A stretch of DNA of 64,000 nucleotides from NCBI RefSeq assembly GCF_934307085.1, contig NZ_CAKRCF010000010.1, positions 10,842-74,841 of the forward strand, in the 5' to 3' direction. Source of the DNA: an uncultured Anaerobutyricum sp. GTDB lineage: Bacteria > Bacillota > Clostridia > Lachnospirales > Lachnospiraceae. The position numbers and the translations under genes are program-made. Shown here piece by piece: positions 49,809-59,713 of the stretch (its first letter is position 1; the number at the start of each line of letters is the position of its first letter). The notes beneath the pieces are model-generated. The model had not been told where the DNA came from, did not search any database, and was given only the letters and a program-made list of their open reading frames with translations.

Positions 49809-50573
49809 ATGAAAAGCATTAGTGTGATAAAAGAGGAGTTTAAAAATCTGACTCCAGAGCAGATTACGGCACAGATTGCACTGTATCAGGAAGATGAGAG
49901 AAAAGGCGTACAGAGTTTTTTACTCTCTCAGCAAAAGAAAGTAGACAAATACTATCAGGAAGTGGAACGGATAGAGAAATTGTGCCAGTATGAGAAAGAG
50001 TACGAGCAGTATGACTTTATTTGTGGGATTGATGAAGTAGGACGAGGACCATTAGCTGGTCCGGTTGTGGCAGGAGCTGTCGTTTTGCCAAAAGGAAGTC
50101 GTATTTTGTATATTAATGATTCAAAGAAGCTTTCAGCAAAGAAGAGAGAAGAATTATTTGATATTATAAAGGAAGAAGCGGTATCTGTAGGTATTGGCAT
50201 GGCTTCGCCAGAACGAATTGATGAAATCAATATTTTACAGGCAACTTATGAGGCGATGCGTCAGGCGATTGCCAATCTTTCTGTAAAGCCGGGCCTTTTG
50301 CTTAATGATGCGGTGACAATTCCAGGAGTAGATATAAAGCAGGTGCCGATTATCAAAGGAGATGCAAAAAGTATTTCTGTTGGAGCAGCGAGCATTATGG
50401 CAAAGGTTTACCGAGATCACATGATGGAAGAATACGATAAAGTTTTTCCAGGATATGATTTTGCTTCAAATAAGGGGTATGGTTCGAAGGAACATATCGA
50501 GGCATTGCACCGTCTTGGGCCATGTTCGATTCATCGTCGTAGTTTTCTAAAGAATATTTGTGGAGAACAATAA
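49809..50573 (+). CDS. rnhB: Ribonuclease HII
   Basis: 254 residues; removes RNA from RNA-DNA hybrids. Residues about 1-70 form a helical extension; the catalytic core begins ICGIDEVGRGPLAGPVVAGAV (Asp-Glu pair) and has LLNDAVTIP (third Asp), GDAKSISVGAASIMAKVYRD and YGSKEHIEALHRLGPCSIHRRSF. Coupled to the upstream peptidase gene. Confidence 0.95.
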   Translation: MKSISVIKEEFKNLTPEQITAQIALYQEDERKGVQSFLLSQQKKVDKYYQEVERIEKLCQYEKEYEQYDFICGIDEVGRGPLAGPVVAGAVVLPKGSRILYINDSKKLSAKKREELFDIIKEEAVSVGIGMASPERIDEINILQATYEAMRQAIANLSVKPGLLLNDAVTIPGVDIKQVPIIKGDAKSISVGAASIMAKVYRDHMMEEYDKVFPGYDFASNKGYGSKEHIEALHRLGPCSIHRRSFLKNICGEQ

Positions 50574-50630
50574 TCTGTATGGATAATTGGTCAGTTAGTT
50601 CTGAGAATTTAATGATTTATAATATCTATT

Positions 50631-50720
50631 TTAGAGTGTGTTTGGAAAATCATTTCTGCAATTTGCACGTCCCAATGTGTGGTATGTTTTACAGAAAGCA
50701 TTTTTCAAATACATTCTAGA
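50631..50720. repeat. 90-bp MITE-like palindromic repeat
   Basis: The left end (TTTTAGAGTGTGTTTGGAAA then TCATTTCTG) and right end (CAGAAAGCATTTTTCAAATA then CATTCTAGA) are inverted copies of each other over about 28 bases. Parts recur at 35360, 35545 and 39230. It fills the gap between rnhB and yraN; no ORF. Confidence 0.75.
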
Positions 50721-50783
50721 AAAAATAGAGAAATCTTTAACGAAAAATTTGGTTTTGTAATAAAAAGAATGGAGACATAGACT

Positions 50784-51137
50784 GTGCGAAAGAATCTTGG
50801 AGGTGCTGCGGAGAAAGCAGCAGTCCTTTTTCTTGAGGGAAAGGGAATTCGCATACTGGAGAGAAACTTTCGAAGTTACCACGGAGAAATTGACATTATT
50901 GCATTAGAAAAGCATACAATTCTTGTTGTAGAAGTGAAGATGCGAAGTCATAGAGATTGTGGAACGGCAGCAGAGGCAGTAGATTTTAAAAAACAGAAAA
51001 GAATCTGCTATACATTTAATTATTATCGTATGAAGAAGCAAATAGCAGAAAATACAGAAGTGAGATTTGATGTAATAGAGGTGAATCGAGCTTTTCAGTG
51101 TCACTGGATAAAGAATGCATTTGAATTTCGAGAGTGA
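50784..51137 (+). CDS. YraN-family (UPF0102) nuclease-like protein
   Basis: 117 residues; the Holliday-junction-resolvase-like fold with LGGAAEKAAVLFLEGKGIRILERNFR, GEIDIIALEKHTILVVEVKMRS (Asp...Glu-x-Lys active-site pattern) and the C-terminal RFDVIEV. The gene commonly follows rnhB. The exact activity is not known. Confidence 0.92.
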   Translation: MRKNLGGAAEKAAVLFLEGKGIRILERNFRSYHGEIDIIALEKHTILVVEVKMRSHRDCGTAAEAVDFKKQKRICYTFNYYRMKKQIAENTEVRFDVIEVNRAFQCHWIKNAFEFRE

Positions 51138-51150
51138 TTGGAGGAAAAAT

Positions 51151-51987
51151 ATGGATTTTGTATATGCCAATGAGAATCATTCAACAATTATAAATGAGAA
51201 AAACGGAGTGATATTTTTTACATTTCCCAAGCTTGTGAAGGCAGGAGTCTGTCATGGATTTTCTACAAGAATCGGCGGAGTGAGTGAGGGATACCTTTCT
51301 TCTATGAATCTGTCTTTTACCCGTGGGGATGACCCGGAAAAAGTACAGGAGAATTTCCGAAGAATCGGAGAGGCGATAGGATTTGATGCAAAAGATTTGG
51401 TGTTGTCATCTCAGATTCATGAGACAAAAATCCGCAAAGTTACAGCGAAGGATAAAGGTGATGGTATTGTAAGAGAAACTATGCCGGGAATCGATGCTCT
51501 TGTGACGGACGAGCTGGGAATTCCAATGTATACTTCTTACGCTGACTGTGTTCCACTTCTTTTTTATGATCCGGAACACCATGTTGTTGGGATGGCACAT
51601 TCCGGTTGGAGAGGAACAGTAGCGAAAATCGGTGCGAAGTTTATTGCATATATGCAGCAGGAATACGGAAGTAAGCCTGAGAATATTATCGCGGCAATTG
51701 GACCGTCTATCTGCCGAAGCTGTTATGAAGTTGGAGAAGAAGTTGCTGAAGAGTTTAAAAAGATATTTTCTTCAGAGGAAATTCTATTAATTATGGACGA
51801 CAAAGGTAACGGTAAATACCAGCTGGATTTGTGGAAAGTAAATGAACTGATACTCACACAGGCAGGTATTCGTAAGGAAAATCTAGATATTACCGATATT
51901 TGTACCTGCTGTAATAGCGATAAACTGTTTTCTCACCGGGCAAGTCACGGGAAAAGAGGAAATCTTGGCTGTTTTATGTGTCTATAA
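51151..51987 (+). CDS. pgeF: Purine nucleoside phosphorylase/laccase-domain protein (PgeF/YfiH)
   Basis: 278 residues from ATG 51151 (GATTGGAGGAAAAAT). Metal-binding histidines in HGFSTRIGGVS, SSQIHETK, TSYADCVPLLFYDP, MAHSGWRGTV and SHRASHGKRGNLGCFMCL. The family cleaves purine nucleosides or acts on the N-acetylmuramyl peptide editing step. Not part of an obvious operon beyond yraN. Confidence 0.93.
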   Translation: MDFVYANENHSTIINEKNGVIFFTFPKLVKAGVCHGFSTRIGGVSEGYLSSMNLSFTRGDDPEKVQENFRRIGEAIGFDAKDLVLSSQIHETKIRKVTAKDKGDGIVRETMPGIDALVTDELGIPMYTSYADCVPLLFYDPEHHVVGMAHSGWRGTVAKIGAKFIAYMQQEYGSKPENIIAAIGPSICRSCYEVGEEVAEEFKKIFSSEEILLIMDDKGNGKYQLDLWKVNELILTQAGIRKENLDITDICTCCNSDKLFSHRASHGKRGNLGCFMCL

Positions 51988-52095
51988 TTCTTTAAAATAA
52001 TACAGAACTGCGGAACGAGCGAAGTAGATTACTTGTAAAGTCTAAATAATAGTATATACAATTTATAATAGAATCTTTGAAGATGAGGAAAGAAA

Positions 52096-53430
52096 ATGAA
52101 GAAACATTTGCATAAAATCGCCTCAATCGCGCCAGGAAGTATTGCGGAAGAGCTTGGATTAGAGCCGGGAGATGCGATAGAAGAAATTAATGGAAATGAA
52201 ATAGAGGATATATTTGATTATCAGTATTATGTGGAAGATGAATATTTAGATGTTCTAGTTCTCACAAAGGACGGCGAAGAGTGTGTTCTGGAAATTGAAA
52301 AGGACGAGGATGAAGATTTAGGAATCACCTTTGAATCTTCTCTTATGGACGAATATCATTCCTGTTGTAATAAGTGTATGTTCTGCTTTATCGACCAGAT
52401 GCCGCCGGGAATGAGAGATACGCTTTATTTTAAGGATGATGATTCTCGCCTTTCTTTCTTGCAGGGAAATTATATTACCCTTACGAATATGAGAGATAAA
52501 GATATTGACAGAGTAATCAAATATCATCTTTCTCCGATTAATATTTCTGTGCATACAACGAACCCGGAACTTCGCTGTAAGATGCTCCATAACCGTTTTG
52601 CCGGCGATGTTTTAGAGAAAATAGGACGTTTCTATGAGGCAGGTATCCGCATGAATAGCCAGGTAGTACTATGTCAGGGGTTAAATGATGAGGAAGAACT
52701 TGACCGTACCATTTCTGATTTGGGCAAATTTATTCCACATATGGAAAGTCTGTCTGTTGTTCCAGTTGGACTTACGAAATACAGAGAGGGACTTGCACCA
52801 CTTAAGCTTTTTGGAAAAGAGGATGCCGAAAAGGTATTAAAGCAGATTCATAAATGGCAGGATTACTTTCGTGAGAATTATGGAACAACCTTTGTTCATG
52901 CCAGTGATGAGTGGTTTATCCTTGCCGGGCAGGAATTTCCGGATGAGGCTTACTATGAAGGCTATGGACAGCTTGAAAATGGTGTGGGAATGATGCGACT
53001 TTTATTAGAAGAGGTAAAGGAACGTTTAGAAGAGCTTTCCGGAGATGACAGGGAAAAGACAGTATCCATTGCAACAGCAAAACTTGCTTTCCCAACCATT
53101 GAGAAACTTGCGAGAGATGTGGAGAAAAAGTTTCCACACATAAAAGTACATGTGTACTGTATTAAGAATGAATTTTTTGGCGAACATATCACAGTTTCTG
53201 GTCTTTTGACAGGTGGCGATATTATCGCTCAGTTAAAAGATAAAGAACTTGGGGAGGAGTTGCTCCTTCCGTGTAATGTATTAAAAGCAGATGAGGATAT
53301 TTTCTTAGATGATATTTCATTAAAGGGACTTTCCGATTCTTTACAAGTTCCCGTGAATATTATACAATCAGAGGGACGAGACTTTGTAGATAAAATTATT
53401 GCAATAGAGAATGGAGGAAATTATGAGTAA
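52096..53430 (+). CDS. DUF512 radical-SAM-like iron-sulfur protein
   Basis: 444 residues. An N-terminal PDZ-like domain ([28 protein letters not shown]), then [33 protein letters not shown], a variant radical SAM cluster motif, a TIM-barrel-like middle, and a C-terminal DUF512 region ending [20 protein letters not shown] function in iron-sulfur or lipid biology has been proposed for relatives but is not established. It ends inside der. Confidence 0.9.
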   Translation: MKKHLHKIASIAPGSIAEELGLEPGDAIEEINGNEIEDIFDYQYYVEDEYLDVLVLTKDGEECVLEIEKDEDEDLGITFESSLMDEYHSCCNKCMFCFIDQMPPGMRDTLYFKDDDSRLSFLQGNYITLTNMRDKDIDRVIKYHLSPINISVHTTNPELRCKMLHNRFAGDVLEKIGRFYEAGIRMNSQVVLCQGLNDEEELDRTISDLGKFIPHMESLSVVPVGLTKYREGLAPLKLFGKEDAEKVLKQIHKWQDYFRENYGTTFVHASDEWFILAGQEFPDEAYYEGYGQLENGVGMMRLLLEEVKERLEELSGDDREKTVSIATAKLAFPTIEKLARDVEKKFPHIKVHVYCIKNEFFGEHITVSGLLTGGDIIAQLKDKELGEELLLPCNVLKADEDIFLDDISLKGLSDSLQVPVNIIQSEGRDFVDKIIAIENGGNYE

Positions 53431-54748
53431 ACCGGTTGTTGCGGTGGTAGGCCGCCCGAATGTAGGAAAATCTACACTGTTTAATGCGTTAGCAGGAAGC
53501 AGAATTTCTATAGTAGAAGACACACCAGGAGTAACAAGAGACCGTATCTATGCGGAGGTTAGCTGGTTAGACTATCAGTTTACCCTGATTGATACCGGCG
53601 GAATCGAGCCGGAATCCGATGATATTATTATCTCACGAATGAGAGAACAGGCAGAAACAGCAATTATGACAGCAGATGTTATTCTGTTCCTTGTGGATGT
53701 ACGTCAGGGACTTGTAGATGCAGACTTCAAAGTGGCAGATATGTTACGCCGTTCTCATCGTCCGGTTGTTCTTGTTGTAAATAAAGTAGATAATTTTGAT
53801 AAATTTATGCCGGATGTGTATGAATTCTATAATCTTGGACTCGGTGATCCGATTCCAGTTTCTGCACAGGGCAAGCTTGGAATTGGTGATATGCTTGATC
53901 AGGTTGTTGAAAAATTTGAAGCACCAGTACAGGAAGAAGAGGAAGAAGATGATCGTCCTAAGATTGCGGTAATCGGTAAGCCAAATGCAGGAAAGTCTTC
54001 TATTATCAACAAACTTCTTGGAGAGGAGCGTGTGATTGTATCCCCAGTTGCAGGAACAACAAGAGATGCGATTGATACAACTGTAAAGCGTAATGGACAG
54101 GAATATGTATTTATCGATACAGCAGGACTTCGAAGAAAGAGTAAGATTAAAGAAGAATTGGAAAGATACAGTATCATTCGTACTGTTACAGCCGTAGAAC
54201 GTTGCGATGTTGCCGTCTTAATTATTGATGCGACAGAGGGAATTACTGAGCAGGATGCTAAGATTGCTGGAATTGCCCACGAACGTGGAAAAGGGATGAT
54301 CATCGCAGTTAATAAGTGGGACTTGGTAGAAAAAGATAACACAACAATGAAGAAGTTTACAGAAAAGATTCGCGAGAAACTTTCCTATATGCCTTATGCA
54401 GAACTTATTTTCCTTTCTGCAAAAACAGGACAGAGACTTCCTAAGCTTTTTGAAATGATTGATGCTGTAATCGAAAACTGTGCATTACGAGTGCAGACTG
54501 GTGTATTGAATGAGATTCTTACTGAGGCAATGGCGATGAAGCAGCCACCTTCAGATAAAGGTAAGCGTTTAAGAATCTACTATATTACACAGGTTTCTGT
54601 AAAGCCACCTACATTTGTTATGTTCATTAACGAGAAGAAGCTGACACACTTCTCCTATACAAGATACATTGAAAATCAGATTCGCACCACTTTTGGTTTC
54701 CGTGGAACTCCGATTCACTTCATTTATCGTGAGAGAAAGGAGAAGTAA
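53423..54748 (+). CDS. der: Ribosome-assembly GTPase Der (EngA)
   Basis: 441 residues from ATG 53423 (AATGGAGGAAATT). Two tandem GTPases: [11 protein letters not shown]...NALA with DTGGIE and VNKVDN, then [16 protein letters not shown] with DTAGLRR and VNKWD; C-terminal KH-like domain ([19 protein letters not shown]). Needed for 50S maturation. Overlaps the DUF512 stop by 8 bases; plsY starts immediately after. Confidence 0.97.
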   Translation: MSKPVVAVVGRPNVGKSTLFNALAGSRISIVEDTPGVTRDRIYAEVSWLDYQFTLIDTGGIEPESDDIIISRMREQAETAIMTADVILFLVDVRQGLVDADFKVADMLRRSHRPVVLVVNKVDNFDKFMPDVYEFYNLGLGDPIPVSAQGKLGIGDMLDQVVEKFEAPVQEEEEEDDRPKIAVIGKPNAGKSSIINKLLGEERVIVSPVAGTTRDAIDTTVKRNGQEYVFIDTAGLRRKSKIKEELERYSIIRTVTAVERCDVAVLIIDATEGITEQDAKIAGIAHERGKGMIIAVNKWDLVEKDNTTMKKFTEKIREKLSYMPYAELIFLSAKTGQRLPKLFEMIDAVIENCALRVQTGVLNEILTEAMAMKQPPSDKGKRLRIYYITQVSVKPPTFVMFINEKKLTHFSYTRYIENQIRTTFGFRGTPIHFIYRERKEK

Positions 54749-55384
54749 ATGAATAACGCTGTATATTATGTGATTGTAATCGTTGCTGGCTATTTCTGTG
54801 GCTGCATTGAGAGTGGTTACCTTGTAGGAAAGTTATGCGGAATGGATATCCGTGACTATGGAAGCGGTAATTCTGGTACAACAAACGTACTTCGTGTACT
54901 TGGCAAGACCCGTGCACTCCTTACTTTCTTAGGGGATGCTTTAAAAAGCTTTATTCCTGTACTTGTGGTAAAGTTTGTACTCTGTCCGGCAGTACCGACA
55001 TTGAATGCAGATCTTATCCAGCTCGTTACAGGATTTGCCGCAGTAATGGGACACGACTACCCTGTTTTCTTAAAATTTAAGGGAGGTAAGGGAATCGCGA
55101 CAACTGCTGCAGCCATGATGGCATTTGACTGGAGAATCGGTCTATGCTGTTTTATTATTTTTGTAGCTGTGACAACAGCAACAAGATATGTATCTTTAGC
55201 ATCCATTCTCTTATCTGCCGGAATCGTGGTGGAAATTCTTATTTTCCATCCGGGAAGATGGGACTTATTTGCTATGTGTGTACTCTATGCATTCTTTGCA
55301 ATCTATAGACATAGAGCTAATATTGGAAGACTTCTATCTGGAACCGAAAGCAAAATTGGGCAAAAGGTGGATGTGAAGAAATAG
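54749..55384 (+). CDS. plsY: Glycerol-3-phosphate acyltransferase PlsY
   Basis: 211 residues, about five to seven membrane spans. Motifs: GYLVGKL, DIRDYGSGNSGTTNVLRVLGK, GHDYPVFLKFKGGKGIATT, all hallmarks of PlsY, which acylates glycerol-3-phosphate using acyl-phosphate. Lipid synthesis links it in function to the fab/acc cluster at the window's left end. GAGAAAGGAGAAGTAA site. Confidence 0.96.
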   Translation: MNNAVYYVIVIVAGYFCGCIESGYLVGKLCGMDIRDYGSGNSGTTNVLRVLGKTRALLTFLGDALKSFIPVLVVKFVLCPAVPTLNADLIQLVTGFAAVMGHDYPVFLKFKGGKGIATTAAAMMAFDWRIGLCCFIIFVAVTTATRYVSLASILLSAGIVVEILIFHPGRWDLFAMCVLYAFFAIYRHRANIGRLLSGTESKIGQKVDVKK

Positions 55385-55387
55385 TAA

Positions 55388-55512
55388 TTTGTGGAGTTGA
55401 ACAGACGCTACCAGAGAAGAATGAGCAGCCAGATTTCCAGAAAAACTTAGAAAGGCACCAAAAAATTATTTTATTTTGCCTAACGGAATAAAATAATTTT
55501 TTTGGTGCCTTC
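55388..55512. repeat. Terminator-bearing repeat after plsY
   Basis: TTTGTGGAGTTG then AACAGACGC (55388-55408) repeats the start of the 57.3-kb palindrome. It is followed by AACTTAGAAA and a long stem, AAGGCACC (55452-55459) with GGTGCCTT (55504-55511) and A/T extension of about 16 bp, that ends the operon. The rest of the 527-base gap to 55912 holds no ORF I trust, only a promoter. Confidence 0.7.
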
Positions 55513-55747
55513 TCCATTTTCTTTGTGTGCTTTGGAAGAAATTCCCTTAATGCGGCTGTTTAACCATGTTTTTTTTCATAGTCTTCTGATGAATTCTCTT
55601 CTCTCTCTAATTGTAATTTGTAAATTCAGATGAAAATTCCTACAGTATATATGAATTAAACAAGAAAATCTATCACTGTGCAACAGTAAAGTAAATGCAG
55701 TTCTGCTTCTTTTATTATGCGAAAAAATGACGTAGAAAGACTATCTC

Positions 55748-55775
55748 TTGACAAATTTAACTTTAATGATAGAAT
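55748..55775 (+). promoter_or_regulatory. Promoter of the citrate-synthase-like gene
   Basis: TTGACA (55748-55753), 16-base spacer and TAGAAT (55770-55775). Transcription would start about 130 bases before the start codon, leaving a leader of unknown structure. Confidence 0.72.
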
Positions 55776-55911
55776 AGTAACGGGAATAAAATGAAGTTTT
55801 TACATTTGAATTATGCAATTTAGGCAAGGGTTTAGGGCTGGGTACTTATGATTTTGAAGGAAAGCTCTGAATGATTGTTAATCTATGAATAAAAGAAATG
55901 GAGAGAGAACT

Positions 55912-57306
55912 ATGGAAATGAATAACCGCTCAGTTCGGCTGAACAAGAAATCAAATTTATTGAAATTAGATGAATATATGTACCCACTGGTTGATACAGA
56001 TAAGCCTAATGTATTCCGTAACCTTTTCCCTTATGAGGAAGTACCAAAGATTGCGTTTAATGATAGAATTGTGCCGCATGAGATGCCGGAAGATATCTGG
56101 ATTACTGATACAACATTTCGTGATGGACAGCAGTCAAGAACACCATATTCAACAGATCAGATTGTACATATTTATGATGCGTTTCATCGCTTGGGAGGAC
56201 CGAAAGGAATTATCCGCCAGTGTGAATTTTTCTTATACAGCAAAAAGGACAGAGATGCCGTATATAAATGTATGGAAAAAGGTTATAAGTTTCCAGAGAT
56301 TACAAGCTGGATTCGTGCCAGCAAGAAAGACTTTGAATTAGTAAAAGAAATTGGCTTAAAAGAGACAGGTATTTTAGTAAGCTGTTCTGACTATCACATT
56401 TTCTATAAAATGAAAATGACGAGAAAACAGGCATTAGAGCATTACTTAGGTGTTGTAAGAGAATGTCTCGAAACAGGAATCAGTCCAAGATGTCATTTAG
56501 AGGATATCACTCGTTCAGATATTTACGGATTTGTTATTCCGTTCTGTTTAGAGTTAATGAAGTTAAAAGATGAATATGGAATTCCAGTAAAAATTCGTGC
56601 CTGCGATACAATGGGATATGGCGTGAATTTCCCAGGAGCTGTAATTCCTCGTTCCGTACCAGGAATCATTTACGGATTAAAAGAACATGCCGGAGTACCA
56701 TCTGAACTTCTTGAGTGGCATGGACACAATGATTTCTATAAGGCCGTTAACAACTCCACAACAGCATGGCTTTATGGAGCATCCGCCGTAAACAGTGCGT
56801 TATTTGGAATTGGAGAGCGTACTGGAAACACACCACTTGAGGCGATGGTATTTGAATATGCACAGCTTCGTGGAACATTAGACGGAATGGATACAACTGT
56901 TATTACAGAACTTGCAGAGTATTACGAAAAAGAAATCGGTTATCATATTCCAGAAAGGACACCGTTTGTTGGAAAGAACTTCAACGTAACAAGAGCCGGA
57001 ATTCATGCAGACGGTCTTCTCAAAAATGAAGAAATCTATAATATTTTTGACACAGATAAATTATTAAACCGCCCGGTACTCGTAGCGGTATCTAACACAA
57101 GTGGTCTTGCAGGAATTGCACATTGGATGAATACTTACTATCGTCTAAAAGGGGATAAAGCGGTAGATAAAAAGAGTCCACTGGTAGAAGAAGTAAAAAA
57201 ATGGGTTGACAAAGAATATGAAACTGGCCGAGTAACTGCGATTACAGACAGTGAATTAGAAAAGGTAATCAAAGAAAGCAGTGAAAAATTGGGGATTAAA
57301 TTCTAA
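55912..57306 (+). CDS. Re-citrate-synthase-like/isopropylmalate-synthase-family enzyme
   Basis: 464 residues from ATG 55912 (GGAGAGAGAACT). A DRE-TIM metallolyase-type HMGL barrel: ITDTTFRDGQQSRTPYSTDQI, LSEW-type EWHGHNDFY, and GIGERTGNTPLEAM. No LeuA allosteric domain is seen. The overall pattern matches Clostridium Re-citrate synthase, which condenses oxaloacetate and acetyl-CoA with opposite facial selectivity. Isopropylmalate or homocitrate synthase remain alternatives. It stands alone, with its own promoter. Confidence 0.82.
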   Translation: MEMNNRSVRLNKKSNLLKLDEYMYPLVDTDKPNVFRNLFPYEEVPKIAFNDRIVPHEMPEDIWITDTTFRDGQQSRTPYSTDQIVHIYDAFHRLGGPKGIIRQCEFFLYSKKDRDAVYKCMEKGYKFPEITSWIRASKKDFELVKEIGLKETGILVSCSDYHIFYKMKMTRKQALEHYLGVVRECLETGISPRCHLEDITRSDIYGFVIPFCLELMKLKDEYGIPVKIRACDTMGYGVNFPGAVIPRSVPGIIYGLKEHAGVPSELLEWHGHNDFYKAVNNSTTAWLYGASAVNSALFGIGERTGNTPLEAMVFEYAQLRGTLDGMDTTVITELAEYYEKEIGYHIPERTPFVGKNFNVTRAGIHADGLLKNEEIYNIFDTDKLLNRPVLVAVSNTSGLAGIAHWMNTYYRLKGDKAVDKKSPLVEEVKKWVDKEYETGRVTAITDSELEKVIKESSEKLGIKF

Positions 57307-57590
57307 TTTGTCGAGTTGGTAACAGACGCCGCTATAAAGGCAGTGGCAGTCGGATTGCCAGAAGTAATACTGAAAAAAGAGACGAAACAATATCCTCTTT
57401 TGAGCTGTTGTGCTAAACGTTCCATGTTGCCTGATAAAACAACCTTGCTCGAAAACGAGCTCGCAAGGTTACAGTCAACACTCCACAGCACAACGGAACA
57501 AAATGGGATATGTTTTATGTTTCTTATCTAAATACTTCTGAAAGTCCGGCTACAGTGCCTTAAATAACGGCGTCTATTCAGCTCAACAAA
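57307..57590. repeat. 284-bp imperfect inverted repeat between convergent genes
   Basis: The left end (TTTGTCGAGTTGG..., 57307 on) is imperfectly inverted at the right (GCTCAACAAA, 57581-57590), with AGACGCC and AAGGCA blocks matching. At the centre AACCTTGC (57441-57448) pairs with GCAAGGTT (57463-57470). The element occupies nearly the whole gap between the two stop codons. It shares its left start motif with 55388. Confidence 0.75.
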
Positions 57591-57597
57591 TCAAAAG

Positions 57598-59526
57598 TTA
57601 TTCAGAAAGCTCCTCCCATTTGTCATAGAGCTCTAATAGAGCAGCCTCATTTTCCTCAAATTTAGAGTTGAGTTCCATAAGCTTAGACACATTAGTGGCA
57701 TTCTCAGGGAGTGCCATTTCTTCTTTTAAACGGTCGTTTTCTTCTTCTAAACGGCTGATTTCTTTTTCTGTTTTCTTTAGGTCATTCGCACGTTTTCGCT
57801 GTTTGGCAGCTTCTTCGCGGGAACGCTTCCAGTCTTCTTTTGCCTTTTCAGGAGAAGGAGCAGGAGCGGTATCTGCAGCAGAAGTAAATGTGATGTTATC
57901 ACTGTCCGCAGAGATATTTCCTGCCTCTTTTTGCTCTAAATAGTAGTTATAGTTGCCTTTATAGTTTACGATGCCTTCTGGGGATAAATCCAGAATTCTC
58001 GTGGCAGTCTGATTGATGAAATAACGGTCATGGGAAACGTAGAATACCGTTCCCTCATAGTTGTTGATGGCTTCTTCCAAAATCTCACGGGACTGGATAT
58101 CCAAATGGTTGGTTGGCTCATCGAGGATGATGAAGTTGGCATTGGAGAGCATCAGTTTTGCGAGAGAAACTCGTCCTTTTTCTCCACCACTCAAAGTTCC
58201 GATAATTTGAAATACGTCGTCTCCAGTAAAAAGGAAGGCGGCAAGCACATTACGGATGCGGGTGTTTGTGAGCTTTGGATATGCGTCAGAAATTTCATCA
58301 AAAATCGTTTTAGAATCGTCCAATACATGTTGTTCCTGATCATAGTAGCCAATAGAAACTTTAGATCCATAGCGAATCTTACCGGAGTCGGCACGAAGCT
58401 GTCGGTTGATGATTTTTAAAAGAGTGGTTTTTCCAGTGCCGTTAGCGCCGAGGAGACCAACAACCTCACCACGCTTAATCTGCACATTTAAGTTGCGGAA
58501 TAAAGCCTTATCTCCAAAAGATTTGGAAAGCCCCTCGATGGTAAGTACATCATTACCACTGAGAACTTCTGGCTCTAAAGTGATACGCATTTTGCTGTTT
58601 AAGACAACTGGTTTATCTACAAGTTCAATTTTACTGAGCATTTTTTCACGGCTTTCCGCTCTTTTAATAGACTTTTCGCGGTTGAAGGAACGAAGCTTTG
58701 TGATAACTTCTTCCTGATGATGGATTTCCTGCTGCTGGTTCATGTAGATCTTCATCTGTGCGTCACGCTGTGCCTTTTTCTTTTCAGCATAAGCACTGTA
58801 ATTGCCGTTAAATACCTGGCTGGTTCCCCTCTCGATTTCGATAACCTTATCTACAACTTTATCAAGAAAATAACGGTCATGGGAAACAATTAATACGGAT
58901 CCACGATAGTTAGAAAGGAAGGTTTCTAACCAGCGAATGGATTCCATATCCAGGTGGTTAGTCGGCTCATCGAGTAAAATTAAGTCAGGGTGCATCAAGA
59001 GGATGCGACTCAATGCTACACGGGTTTTCTGTCCACCGGAAAGGGTATGGATAGGGGTGTCAAACTGGCTTTCATCGAAGCCAAGCCCCTTCAATACTCC
59101 GGTAATCTCACTTTTCCAGGCGTAACCGTTCGCTTTTTCAAAACGGTCAGTAAGGCGGGAGTAGCTTTCCATCGCACTTTCTAATGCTTCACCGGATAAT
59201 GTGCTGATATCCTTTTCGAGCTGGCGAATCTTTTTCTCCATCTCGATAATCTCTTTTTTTGCTTCGAGCATCTCTTCGTAAATGCTGCGTCGGGAACTTA
59301 CATCAATGACCTGAGATAAATAGCCATAAGTAGAGCCCTTTTGGAAAATAACTTCTCCACTGTCTGCCTCATATTCTCCGGTGATAATTTTAAAAAGGGT
59401 AGTTTTTCCAGCACCATTGATACCAATAACAGCTGCTTTTTCTCCCTCATTAATTAAAAAATTAACATTATTTAATACGGATTTGCCGCCAAATGCTTTT
59501 TCGATTTTCTGACAGGCTAAAATCAT
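57598..59526 (-). CDS. ABC-F family ATPase
   Basis: 642 residues from ATG 59526 (GGAGGTTATT). Two ABC cassettes: Walker A GINGAGKTTLFK with LSGGQKTRVALSRIL...LLDEPTNHLD, and Walker A GANGTGKTTLLK with LSGGEKGRVSLAKLM...ILDEPTNHLD. An ABC-F linker sits between them and a C-terminal coiled coil (about 560-642). No membrane domain. The family acts on the ribosome, in translation stall relief or antibiotic resistance; subfamily not fixed. Confidence 0.94.
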   Translation of the reverse strand: MILACQKIEKAFGGKSVLNNVNFLINEGEKAAVIGINGAGKTTLFKIITGEYEADSGEVIFQKGSTYGYLSQVIDVSSRRSIYEEMLEAKKEIIEMEKKIRQLEKDISTLSGEALESAMESYSRLTDRFEKANGYAWKSEITGVLKGLGFDESQFDTPIHTLSGGQKTRVALSRILLMHPDLILLDEPTNHLDMESIRWLETFLSNYRGSVLIVSHDRYFLDKVVDKVIEIERGTSQVFNGNYSAYAEKKKAQRDAQMKIYMNQQQEIHHQEEVITKLRSFNREKSIKRAESREKMLSKIELVDKPVVLNSKMRITLEPEVLSGNDVLTIEGLSKSFGDKALFRNLNVQIKRGEVVGLLGANGTGKTTLLKIINRQLRADSGKIRYGSKVSIGYYDQEQHVLDDSKTIFDEISDAYPKLTNTRIRNVLAAFLFTGDDVFQIIGTLSGGEKGRVSLAKLMLSNANFIILDEPTNHLDIQSREILEEAINNYEGTVFYVSHDRYFINQTATRILDLSPEGIVNYKGNYNYYLEQKEAGNISADSDNITFTSAADTAPAPSPEKAKEDWKRSREEAAKQRKRANDLKKTEKEISRLEEENDRLKEEMALPENATNVSKLMELNSKFEENEAALLELYDKWEELSE

Positions 59527-59610
59527 AATAACCTCCAAATTTGTTATATTATTATAAAGTAGAAATATTTCTGATGTATTTTATCATGAAAGAAAAAATA
59601 AGTAAATAAG

Positions 59611-59663
59611 CGTTATAATTTTTAACAATCTTATTTGACATTAAAAGAATTTTTGTATATAAT
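59611..59663 (+). promoter_or_regulatory. rex promoter with a possible Rex half-site
   Basis: Exact consensus TTGACA (59635-59640), 17-base spacer and TATAAT (59658-59663). Just upstream CGTTATAATTTTTAACAA (59611-59628) contains TTAACAA, one arm of a Rex-type operator; the other arm is weak. Autoregulation is possible. Confidence 0.65.
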
Positions 59664-59713
59664 TGATTCATTAGAGCTTAAGAATGGGAATTTTTTATCA
59701 AAGGGAGGAGCTT

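Noticed and set aside
55530..55660. A possible decayed minus-strand gene after plsY
   Set aside because: Short coding-like stretches appear, but stops interrupt the frame and no start or homologue can be recognised.
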